Below, in pieces: positions 16,926 to 24,153 of a stretch of 27,295 nt of DNA (position 1 is its first letter; the number at the start of each line of letters is the position of its first letter). The stretch lies in the NCBI GenBank assembly GCA_035566895.1, contig DATMQA010000225.1, positions 1-27,295 of the forward strand. The letters are read 5' to 3'. The notes below the pieces were generated by a model that made no database searches, had not been told where the DNA came from, and saw nothing but the letters and a program-made list of their open reading frames with translations. The position numbers and the translations under genes are program-made. The DNA comes from DATMQA01 sp035566895. GTDB taxonomy: Bacteria > Verrucomicrobiota > Verrucomicrobiia > Limisphaerales > UBA8199.

Positions 16926-18581
16926 CTAATTCTTCAGCAATTCCCCGAAAGCCGGCAGCAGGTCATATTTTTTCTGCCAAGGGGTGTACATGAGGCCCTG
17001 GACGCGCGGTGTTTTCTGTGCCAGATCGAGCCAGCCCTTCACGGTGGTCAAATCATCCGCGTCATAATAACAGGCCACGAGCGTGCGAAAGCCCTCGTCA
17101 GCGAAGAAGCGCAGGCTTTTCTCTCGCGGCGCGCCACCCCACACGGCCATGACGAGATCCTTGGGAACGTGCCGCCAGGAACCCGTGAAGTCACCCTCTG
17201 CCAAATAATAATTGCCATGCGCGTTGTGATTCGGATCGAGCATGTCGGACCAGATATAAATCTGCGCATTGGGAATGTGCCGGCGGAGAATCTGCGCCTG
17301 TTTGGTAATGCATTCGCCCAGCAATTCGCCCAGGTCGCGGCCCTGGCAGGCTCGGCACGTTCCGCCCATGCGAATTTCGTCCATGTTCAGGAGCACCCGG
17401 CGCGGGTGCAAATGCTCGGCCAGCAGTTTGGCTTCATGCTCAAAGATTTCATACACCGCGGGCTCGGCCATGCAAGCGGTCACCTGGCCATCGTGGATAA
17501 TGGCCGAATGATACCAGCCGACCCGCAACCGGTCACCATCGTGGATGCGGCTGCCGGGCAGAATCTTCAAGCGGGCTGCCTCGTTGTCTTCGCGCCAGGG
17601 ATGCAGTTGCGCGTTCTGGAGTGGCGCGTAGTCCTTTCCTTCGACATAAGTCACCGCGCCGTCCTCGCTGCGCACCGTCACCGGTGCGCCGGGGCGGTGA
17701 AGGACATTGATCGGACCGGCTTCCTCGACACTCCAATCGTCGAGCCAGACCTTGCCGGCCTTGCCGCCCCAAAGGCCGGCGTAGAGGCGCGCCTTCACGG
17801 CGCCAAGGCTGTTGAACAGAATCGAGATTTTTAGCCAGTCGGTTGTTGCCGGCACTTTGAACTCGCGCGGCGCCAGCTCCCGGTCACCGGCCATTACCAG
17901 CAGCTTAAAGGCACCGGCGGGCTGGAGCTCATCGGTTTTGACCCAGAGCGTAACGCGGTAACAGCGATGAGGTTTGACCGTGATAGTTTGCATGACACGG
18001 CCATGGCCATACCGGTTGGCCGTGAAATTTTCGAGACGCAGCGAGACCTGGCCGCTGTGCTTAACCCCGGTATCGGCGAAACTGATCTCGCCCGGCTGGT
18101 CGCAAAGCTCGAAGCCCTCCAGCCGGTTGCCCGAATGTTCTTCGAAACCCCCGTTAGCGAGTTGAACGGAATCGCCGGGAGTGAATCGCCCCTCGCCCTT
18201 CTCAACCAGGAACGGAGCGGCTTCCACCGGCAATCCTTCGGCGAGGTTCCGGTCGTGCGCGAGAATGCCGCTGGCATAACCGATAGAGAAAACCGCCGGG
18301 ATGAGTTCCAGGTGGTTGCTCTCGCAAAGCGATTTAACGGCATCCAGCCGGCGAAAGTATGCGGGCGACTGCTGGCAAAGCGTGTCCAGCCCGGCGGAGA
18401 GGACCGCGCCGTTGATTCCATGCCGGCCAGCCGTTTCAAGCAGGCGCGCGATTTCGGGCACATCGCTGTCCTTTCTCAGGTTCCAACCATAGACCCAAAC
18501 GAAGCGGTCGGTAAAATTCTGTGCGCCAGGCAGAGGCACAGCCCAGGCCAGAGAACAAACAAACAGAATGAGTTTCTTCAT
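16926..18581 (-). CDS. Secreted GH20-like glycoside hydrolase with internal carbohydrate-binding-like module
   Basis: The 551-residue product has an N-terminal signal peptide (MKKLILFVCSLAWAVPLPGA). The start at 18581 was chosen because of it, with GGAA about nine bases upstream; the frame extends open to 18944 without coding character. The first part (FVWVYGWNLR... then LELIPAVFSIGY) looks like the first strands of a TIM barrel. A jelly-roll-like insert follows at about 145-300 (NGGFEEHSGNRLEGFE, VSLRLENF), similar to family 4/9-type binding modules. The barrel resumes with LLNMDEIRMGG, where Asp401-Glu402 sit like the DE catalytic pair of GH20 hexosaminidases, then IYIWSDMLDPNHNAHG. An amino-sugar polymer substrate is possible but not shown. 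The gene is divergent from the secreted lectin-like protein at 18855, and the pair may share a control region. Confidence 0.78.
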   Translation of the reverse strand: MKKLILFVCSLAWAVPLPGAQNFTDRFVWVYGWNLRKDSDVPEIARLLETAGRHGINGAVLSAGLDTLCQQSPAYFRRLDAVKSLCESNHLELIPAVFSIGYASGILAHDRNLAEGLPVEAAPFLVEKGEGRFTPGDSVQLANGGFEEHSGNRLEGFELCDQPGEISFADTGVKHSGQVSLRLENFTANRYGHGRVMQTITVKPHRCYRVTLWVKTDELQPAGAFKLLVMAGDRELAPREFKVPATTDWLKISILFNSLGAVKARLYAGLWGGKAGKVWLDDWSVEEAGPINVLHRPGAPVTVRSEDGAVTYVEGKDYAPLQNAQLHPWREDNEAARLKILPGSRIHDGDRLRVGWYHSAIIHDGQVTACMAEPAVYEIFEHEAKLLAEHLHPRRVLLNMDEIRMGGTCRACQGRDLGELLGECITKQAQILRRHIPNAQIYIWSDMLDPNHNAHGNYYLAEGDFTGSWRHVPKDLVMAVWGGAPREKSLRFFADEGFRTLVACYYDADDLTTVKGWLDLAQKTPRVQGLMYTPWQKKYDLLPAFGELLKN

Positions 18582-18854
18582 GAACTTTTTCCGGCGGCAA
18601 ATTGTTTTGACCACGGCCGACAAGAATGGCATCTGGCGCGCGGCCTGGCGACAAAATGTTTGAGCTCGTGCTGCTGCCCATTTGAGTTGGCAGGTTTTTT
18701 TCATTTGGATCAACCCCTGCCTTGCATTACCTTTCAGTTGACTTGGTTCGCAGCACTCGCCTACGTTTATGGAACGGAAATACCACAAGGCTTGAGTAAT
18801 GTGTCGCTTGATTGAGGTCGGCACCCTGCAACGGACGCGCGACCGCTCGATATT
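18582..18854. promoter_or_regulatory. Divergent intergenic region between two secreted-protein genes
   Basis: This 273-bp gap separates two genes that point away from each other, so promoters for both should lie here. On + a weak sigma70-like pair is TTGACT (18738-18743) and TACGTT (18762-18767) with an 18-bp spacer; this is a poor match to consensus. I found no clear operator. Confidence 0.35.
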
Positions 18855-20924
18855 ATGGGAAGTCCCAATCGCATTTTCCCGAAGCTGAACCTGAGGCTGG
18901 CTTTGGCATGTCTCTGCTGCATTGCGCCCGCAAGCCAGGCCCAAGTGTTGTTCTCAGATGATTTCACGCGGGGGACCGACCCCGGCCCTTTGTCGCCTTG
19001 GGTGGCGCAGGTGGGAAACTGGACGGTGACGGGAGGGGCTTTGCTGGGGGGCAGCAATACGCTCTATAGTTATGGGTTCGCAGCCCTCTCAAATAGCTGG
19101 ACCAACTTTCAGGTCGAGGGACGGATTCGTTTTCCAGCCGGAGCTTTTGGGGGCGGGCTGGGCGCACGATTAGACGCGGTTGCGGGGGCGCATTACGGCG
19201 CCTGGATTTACCCGGAGGGGTCCTCGGGTGGCTCAAGCGTGTTGAAGGTCGTGAAATTTCAGAACTGGACCAATTTTGGGTACCTCAACATTCCCTACGC
19301 GCCGGTGCAACAAGTGAATCTTCCCGGAGTCGGCACTAATTGGCACATTGTGAAAATGACTCTTCAAGGGAATCAATTGGGCGTGTACTACGATGGCACC
19401 CAGGTCATGGCGGTGCTGGACGGGGAAGCCCAGCCTTACGTGAGTGGAGGAGTCAGCGTAGATATGTGGACGGCTTCGCCCGCTTATGTCATGGCCGTGG
19501 ACTATGTCACGGTGAGTGCGTTGCCGAGCGTGCCGACGGCCAGCAATGACAATTACAGCGTCACTGCCGGCCGCGTCCTGACCGTGCCGGCGCCGGGAGT
19601 GCTGGGTAACGACCTGGGCGGTAGCGCACGCCTGACGGCTGTAAAGCTAACTGATGCGGCGCATGGCACCTTGAACCTGATTACCAATGGCGGGTTCAGC
19701 TACACTCCCGCCACTAACTTTACCGGCACCGATACTTTTACTTACCGCGCCAGCGATGGGGTGACTAACTCAGCCGCCGCCACGGTGACCATTACGGTGG
19801 CACCCGCACCCCCACCCGTGGCGAATAATGATAGTGAGCTCGCGGAGGTGAATACGACGCTGAGTGTGGCGCCCCCAGGCGTGTTGGCCAATGATACCGA
19901 CGCCGCCGGCAACAGCCTGACGGCGTTGCTGTCCGGCGGTCCGGCCCATGGTGTCTTGAACCTCAACTCCAACGGTGGCTTCACCTACTCCCCGGCGGCC
20001 AATTTCATCGGCACAGACAGCTTCACTTATCAAGCCAGCGACGGCCAGACCAACTCGAATACGGCGACGGTCACCATTTTGGTGCTGGCGACCACGAATT
20101 CGTTTTCGGATAATTTCACGCGAGGCACTGATCCGGGACCGTTGTCGCCGTGGCTGGCGCAGTCCGGCGCCTGGACCGTCACCGGCGGCGCTTTGCAGGG
20201 CGGCACCAATTCACACTTCAGCTACGCGTACGTTTACCTGACAAACACCTGGACCAACTTCTCGGTAGAGGGTCGCATCCAGTTGCCGGCAGGCGCGTTT
20301 GGCGGAGCGCTGGGAGGCCGTCTGAATCCAATCACCGGCGCGCATTACGCCGCCTGGCTCTACCCGGAGGGGTCCCCAGGCGGCTCAAGCATTTTGAGGC
20401 TGATCAAATTCCAGAATTGGACAAATTTTAGCTATCTCAACACCACTTTTGTGCCGATGCAGGAGGTCCGTGTGCCCGGGGTGGGCACCAATTGGCACAC
20501 GCTGAAGCTCGTTTTCCAAGCGAATCAAATCGCGGTTCAGTACGACGGAAACCAGATGATCAATACAACCGATGGGGAAATCCAACCGTATGTCAGCGGA
20601 GGAATCAGCGCGGGAATGTGGACCGACGCCTCCGGCTATACCATGCAGGTGGACGATGTGGTAGTGGACGCGTTCGTTGCCGGGACCAATACCAACCTGG
20701 TCCCGCCGGTAGTGTTATCGCTGCACCTCACGAACGGCCTCGCTACAGTCGTCTGGAGCGCGGTGGCCGGTCAAATCTACAAAATGCAGTACAAGACCCA
20801 GCTTACGGATCTCAACTGGAATGATGTTTTACCCAACGTGACGGCCAGCGGTTCCACGGCGACGGGAACCAACTCCGTCGGGGCCGCCTCGCAGAGGTTC
20901 TACCGGATCGTGGCGCTGCCTTGA
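18855..20924 (+). CDS. Secreted modular protein: two lectin-like modules flanking two cadherin-like domains
   Basis: The 689-residue product has a signal peptide ending SQAQ (residue 30). Module A (about 33-222) begins SDDFTRGTDPGPLSPW and resembles laminin-G/concanavalin-like or DUF1080-type beta-sandwich folds. Two tandem cadherin-like (Cadherin_5/VCBS-type) domains follow at about 229-316 and 322-410, each with GVL.ND, GGFSYTP/GGFTYSP and GTDTFTY/GTDSFTY. Module B (about 416-606) is a close copy of module A, offset by 384 residues. A terminal segment ends QRFYRIVALP, a short module common in verrucomicrobial exported proteins. No catalytic residues are seen; binding of polysaccharide or surface attachment is inferred. 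It is divergent from a GH20-like glycosidase, which may point to a shared polysaccharide target. No Shine-Dalgarno sequence precedes ATG 18855. Confidence 0.85.
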   Translation: MGSPNRIFPKLNLRLALACLCCIAPASQAQVLFSDDFTRGTDPGPLSPWVAQVGNWTVTGGALLGGSNTLYSYGFAALSNSWTNFQVEGRIRFPAGAFGGGLGARLDAVAGAHYGAWIYPEGSSGGSSVLKVVKFQNWTNFGYLNIPYAPVQQVNLPGVGTNWHIVKMTLQGNQLGVYYDGTQVMAVLDGEAQPYVSGGVSVDMWTASPAYVMAVDYVTVSALPSVPTASNDNYSVTAGRVLTVPAPGVLGNDLGGSARLTAVKLTDAAHGTLNLITNGGFSYTPATNFTGTDTFTYRASDGVTNSAAATVTITVAPAPPPVANNDSELAEVNTTLSVAPPGVLANDTDAAGNSLTALLSGGPAHGVLNLNSNGGFTYSPAANFIGTDSFTYQASDGQTNSNTATVTILVLATTNSFSDNFTRGTDPGPLSPWLAQSGAWTVTGGALQGGTNSHFSYAYVYLTNTWTNFSVEGRIQLPAGAFGGALGGRLNPITGAHYAAWLYPEGSPGGSSILRLIKFQNWTNFSYLNTTFVPMQEVRVPGVGTNWHTLKLVFQANQIAVQYDGNQMINTTDGEIQPYVSGGISAGMWTDASGYTMQVDDVVVDAFVAGTNTNLVPPVVLSLHLTNGLATVVWSAVAGQIYKMQYKTQLTDLNWNDVLPNVTASGSTATGTNSVGAASQRFYRIVALP

Positions 20925-21090
20925 GCCGAAAAGCCTCGCGTCTCAACCCAATGCCCTGAGGCGACCACGCGCTTCGCTGCGATTGGGAGTATTGGCGGAT
21001 TGACGGGACAGCCTTCCACGATAGAATTTGGTGCATGATCGCGAGCCAAACCGGGGGTTCTCCCGGGCACCAGAGCGTTAATCCGTCACC

Positions 21091-22833
21091 ATGACCGACA
21101 AAGAGAACGAAGCGGCGAAAGCCGCGCCGCTGGAGGAAATCCAGCAGGGCTGGCATGAGTTGCGCTCCCGGGTGGGTCAACTGGAGGCCGAGAACAGCTC
21201 GTTGGAAAAGGAGGCCAAAACACTGCGGTCGCTGCTGGAGCGGGTGATCGATCATCGGCAAAAATCGCACAATGAACTGGTGTTGTTGCTGACCGGTCTG
21301 GTGAGCAAGCTGCCGCTCAACGATGTTGGAGGCGTAGTCGCCAAGCTGGTCGAGCACAGCACCAACACCAACCAGTATCTGGCGGCGCTTATCAAGGGCA
21401 CCGTAGATGCGGCTATGCCGCAGCCGGTGGCGGTGAAGGCGATGGACCAGACCAAACGGGAGCTGGCCGCCGCATTGAAGCCGGTCGTAGAGGAGTTACT
21501 CCAGTCCGAGCCCCCGGTAGAAAACGAGTTGCTGCAAGGGCTGGTAGCAAACCCCGAGCAGTTTTTTTCCCCACGAATGGTGCGGGCCAATCGGTGTTTC
21601 ACCAAAGGCTACGTGCCGCGGGAGCGGGTGGTCCGGGAATTTGGCGAGGAGGCGCTGGTCTTTTTCAATGACCTGACGACAGACCCGAAACTGAATCCGC
21701 GCCCCAAGTCTGAGGAGATCGTGTTGGGGTTCAAGAGCGATTTCGAAGCAACCTTCCAGCAGAACCCCGGCCTGGTGGCCAACAAGCGGCAGGAATTGCT
21801 CGCGCTGCACCAGCGAATTCAACGCAGCAAAGCGCCCACCGACCACGCGCGGGCCCAGAAGAACGCCTTTCTGCGGCTGTCATTTTTGATCGAGTTGCTG
21901 CACTTTTACGAACACCAAAGCACCGAGGCGCCGGATGTGATCTTTGCCCAACGGCTGCCCAACCTCGTGGAACAATTAGTCCTGGCCGGCCCTCAGGACA
22001 AACCGGATGAAAAGCTCATTGCCCTGGCGGAAGGGCTGATGGCGTACGTGGTTAGCCCGGAGCACCGCCTCATGGTCATCAACAATGTGGGCAAGAGCAG
22101 CGGGGCGGGCAAGACCCTCCGGTTTATCCTCCGCTTGCGCTTCGAAAAGACGGTCAACGATGAGACGTTCCATGTGGCGGCGGAGTTCGTCCGGCATTTG
22201 CTGCCGGCTCCGCCGCAGAAGGCCGCGCCGGAAACTCTGACCGCCGCTTTGCAGTTGCTTTCTCCGGAGATGCAGCGGGTGGTCGTGCGCTCGCTCATCG
22301 ATTGCGACCGGATCCGCAAGGAAGAAGCGCTAGCCCTGGGCAAAACTATCGCCGCCAGCCTGGGGTTAAAGGCCCTGGCCGAGGAAACCATCGCCGCGCC
22401 CGCCCAACTCGACCCGCAAACCGCGTGGGCCAGGATCAAGGACATGATTGGGCGCCGAAGCGACCCGGGAACGATTGCGGCCGCCATCCGCGAGCGGCTT
22501 AACGCTAAATATGACGCCGACGAAATCCGGCAAAGCTGGCTGGCGCTCACCGAGGCCGATTCCCTGGCGCTGATTCGCATTTGTTGTCAGTTGCCCTATC
22601 TTCCGAACGGCAAGACCGATCCGATTGCCCGTACGGTCCTGGAAACCTACGTCTCGCGCCTGACTCACGAAAAGTATGCGGCCACTTATCATAAGGTCGT
22701 GAACAGCCTCAAGACGATGTTTACCGCCAAGCCCGACAACGCGACGCTGGTGAACTTCATGGCCCTGGTGAAATGGGCCAGCCCTGAAGCCGCGAACAAG
22801 CTTTGCACTGACGTCGGAATGCCGGCGCACTAA
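21091..22833 (+). CDS. Cytoplasmic protein of unknown function with N-terminal coiled coil
   Basis: I do not recognise this 580-residue protein. Residues about 12-58 have heptad-like spacing of Leu and charged residues (QLEAENSSLEKEAKTLRSLL) and should form a coiled coil. The rest is mostly alpha-helical, rich in Leu, Ala, Glu and Arg, without signal peptide or membrane span. A stretch KSSGAGKTLRF near residue 335 superficially resembles a P-loop, but lacks the required GxxxxGK[ST] spacing within a strand-loop-helix setting, so I do not call it an ATPase. The composition suggests an alpha-solenoid or scaffold. The codon use and reading-frame quality are consistent with a real gene across the whole length. 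The cysteine peptidase gene starts 17 bp after its stop on the same strand, so the two are probably one transcript and may act together. Confidence 0.8.
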   Translation: MTDKENEAAKAAPLEEIQQGWHELRSRVGQLEAENSSLEKEAKTLRSLLERVIDHRQKSHNELVLLLTGLVSKLPLNDVGGVVAKLVEHSTNTNQYLAALIKGTVDAAMPQPVAVKAMDQTKRELAAALKPVVEELLQSEPPVENELLQGLVANPEQFFSPRMVRANRCFTKGYVPRERVVREFGEEALVFFNDLTTDPKLNPRPKSEEIVLGFKSDFEATFQQNPGLVANKRQELLALHQRIQRSKAPTDHARAQKNAFLRLSFLIELLHFYEHQSTEAPDVIFAQRLPNLVEQLVLAGPQDKPDEKLIALAEGLMAYVVSPEHRLMVINNVGKSSGAGKTLRFILRLRFEKTVNDETFHVAAEFVRHLLPAPPQKAAPETLTAALQLLSPEMQRVVVRSLIDCDRIRKEEALALGKTIAASLGLKALAEETIAAPAQLDPQTAWARIKDMIGRRSDPGTIAAAIRERLNAKYDADEIRQSWLALTEADSLALIRICCQLPYLPNGKTDPIARTVLETYVSRLTHEKYAATYHKVVNSLKTMFTAKPDNATLVNFMALVKWASPEAANKLCTDVGMPAH

Positions 22834-22850
22834 TCGCCTCAAGCTGGCCC

Positions 22851-23993
22851 ATGCACTGGCGTTCAATCGTTCCATCCGGCACCCGGGGCTCGCTGGCCGC
22901 ACTGGCCACCTGCCTCATCGCCACCGCTCAGGCCGAGACAACGCGCGAAGAGATTCTCCGAACGCTGGAGCGAACGCCTCACCCAGGCCGCGCGGAGGAG
23001 TTCCAGCCGGTGCCGCATTTTGCCTGTCTCAATCAGGGTAAGACGAGCGTGTGCTGGAGCTATGCCGCCGGTTCGTTCCTTGAATCGGAGATGGCCCGGT
23101 TGAAGCTTCCCTCGGTGCATTTATCAGTGATGTATCCGACGTACTGTCAGTACCTTGAGAAAGCCAGGCGGTTCATCCAAACCAAAGGCGCCTCGCGCTT
23201 CAATCCCGGCGACCTGTTCACCGGGGTGCCGGAGGCCTGTCAAAAATACGGCGCGCTGCCGGCCAGTGCGTATGACAAGGACCTGGAAAATCATTTGCCC
23301 GATCAAACCCGGTTGTATGGCGAACTGGAAAACCTCATGCAGAAAATCAAACGCCAGGACGAATGGGACGAAGCCCTCGTCCTGCCGAAGGTAAGGCAGA
23401 TCCTGAACCGGAACCTGGGCGAGCCGCCCGGAACATTTTCCTTCGACGGCAAGACCTATACTCCCAAGGCTTTCGTCGAGGAGGTCGTCCGATTGCCGTG
23501 GAGCGACTATGTGATGCTGACCTCATTCGAATCTGCGCCCTTCAACACGTTTACCGAATTGAAGGTGCCTGACAACTGGCATCACAACACCAACTATTTC
23601 AACGTGCCGCTGACGGTCTTTTATGATGCGTTCAAGGAGGCGGTCCGAAACGGGTTCTCCGTCGCCGTTAGTATCGATACCACCGAGCCCAGCTACCGGC
23701 AAACCGGCCGATATTGCCTGGTGCTCGATTCGGATGTGCCGGCGGAGGCGATCGGCCAGACGGCCCGCGAGGTCCGCTTTCTAAACGGGTCCACCACGGA
23801 CGACCATGCGATTCACATCATTGGATACAAAAGCTTTCAGGGCGAAGACTGGTTCCTGGCCAAAGATTCCTGGAAGACGACTTGGAGAGAGGGAAACCAC
23901 GGTGACCTTTTCCTCCACAGCTCGTACGTCAAACTTAAAATTCTCGCCTTCATCGTCAATCGAGATGGAGTTGCGAAAATAATGCACCCTTGA
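22851..23993 (+). CDS. Exported C1-like cysteine peptidase (bleomycin hydrolase/aminopeptidase C-like)
   Basis: The 380-residue product has an N-terminal signal-like segment (LAALATCLIATAQAE, 15-29), so it probably acts in the periplasm or outside. The papain-fold catalytic motifs are visible: LNQGKTSVCWSYAAGSFLES with oxyanion Gln62 and nucleophile Cys68, and DDHAIHIIGY with His319. The third catalytic position, normally Asn in 'NSWG', reads AKDSWKTTW here, so Asp339 takes its place and the following Gly is Lys. The Cys-motif context resembles the bleomycin hydrolase/PepC group, and a long segment (about 110-310) separates Cys and His as in that group. Activity is plausible, since Asp can orient the His, but is not certain. 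The gene lies 17 bp after a coiled-coil protein gene, with which it is probably co-transcribed. Confidence 0.85.
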   Translation: MHWRSIVPSGTRGSLAALATCLIATAQAETTREEILRTLERTPHPGRAEEFQPVPHFACLNQGKTSVCWSYAAGSFLESEMARLKLPSVHLSVMYPTYCQYLEKARRFIQTKGASRFNPGDLFTGVPEACQKYGALPASAYDKDLENHLPDQTRLYGELENLMQKIKRQDEWDEALVLPKVRQILNRNLGEPPGTFSFDGKTYTPKAFVEEVVRLPWSDYVMLTSFESAPFNTFTELKVPDNWHHNTNYFNVPLTVFYDAFKEAVRNGFSVAVSIDTTEPSYRQTGRYCLVLDSDVPAEAIGQTAREVRFLNGSTTDDHAIHIIGYKSFQGEDWFLAKDSWKTTWREGNHGDLFLHSSYVKLKILAFIVNRDGVAKIMHP

Positions 23994-24153
23994 GGGGTAC
24001 CTCTTTAGCTCACGCTCCGAGGGTCCTTCCCATGTGCCGTGCGCCCCGCCTGACGTCACGTTTCATTCTCCGCTTGCGCCAGCCCGCGCGTTTCTTACAT
24101 TGTCACTCCGCCTGGGCGCGGCTCGGGTGGAATCTGGCAATGCTCCGTGATTT

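Noticed and set aside
22083..22125. KSSGAGKT as a nucleotide-binding P-loop in the coiled-coil protein
   Set aside because: Spacing and secondary-structure context do not match a Walker A strand-loop-helix, and no Walker B follows.
24051..24058. TGACGTCA palindrome upstream of the EF-G-like gene as an operator
   Set aside because: A single 8-bp palindrome is expected by chance at this scale and nothing else supports binding.
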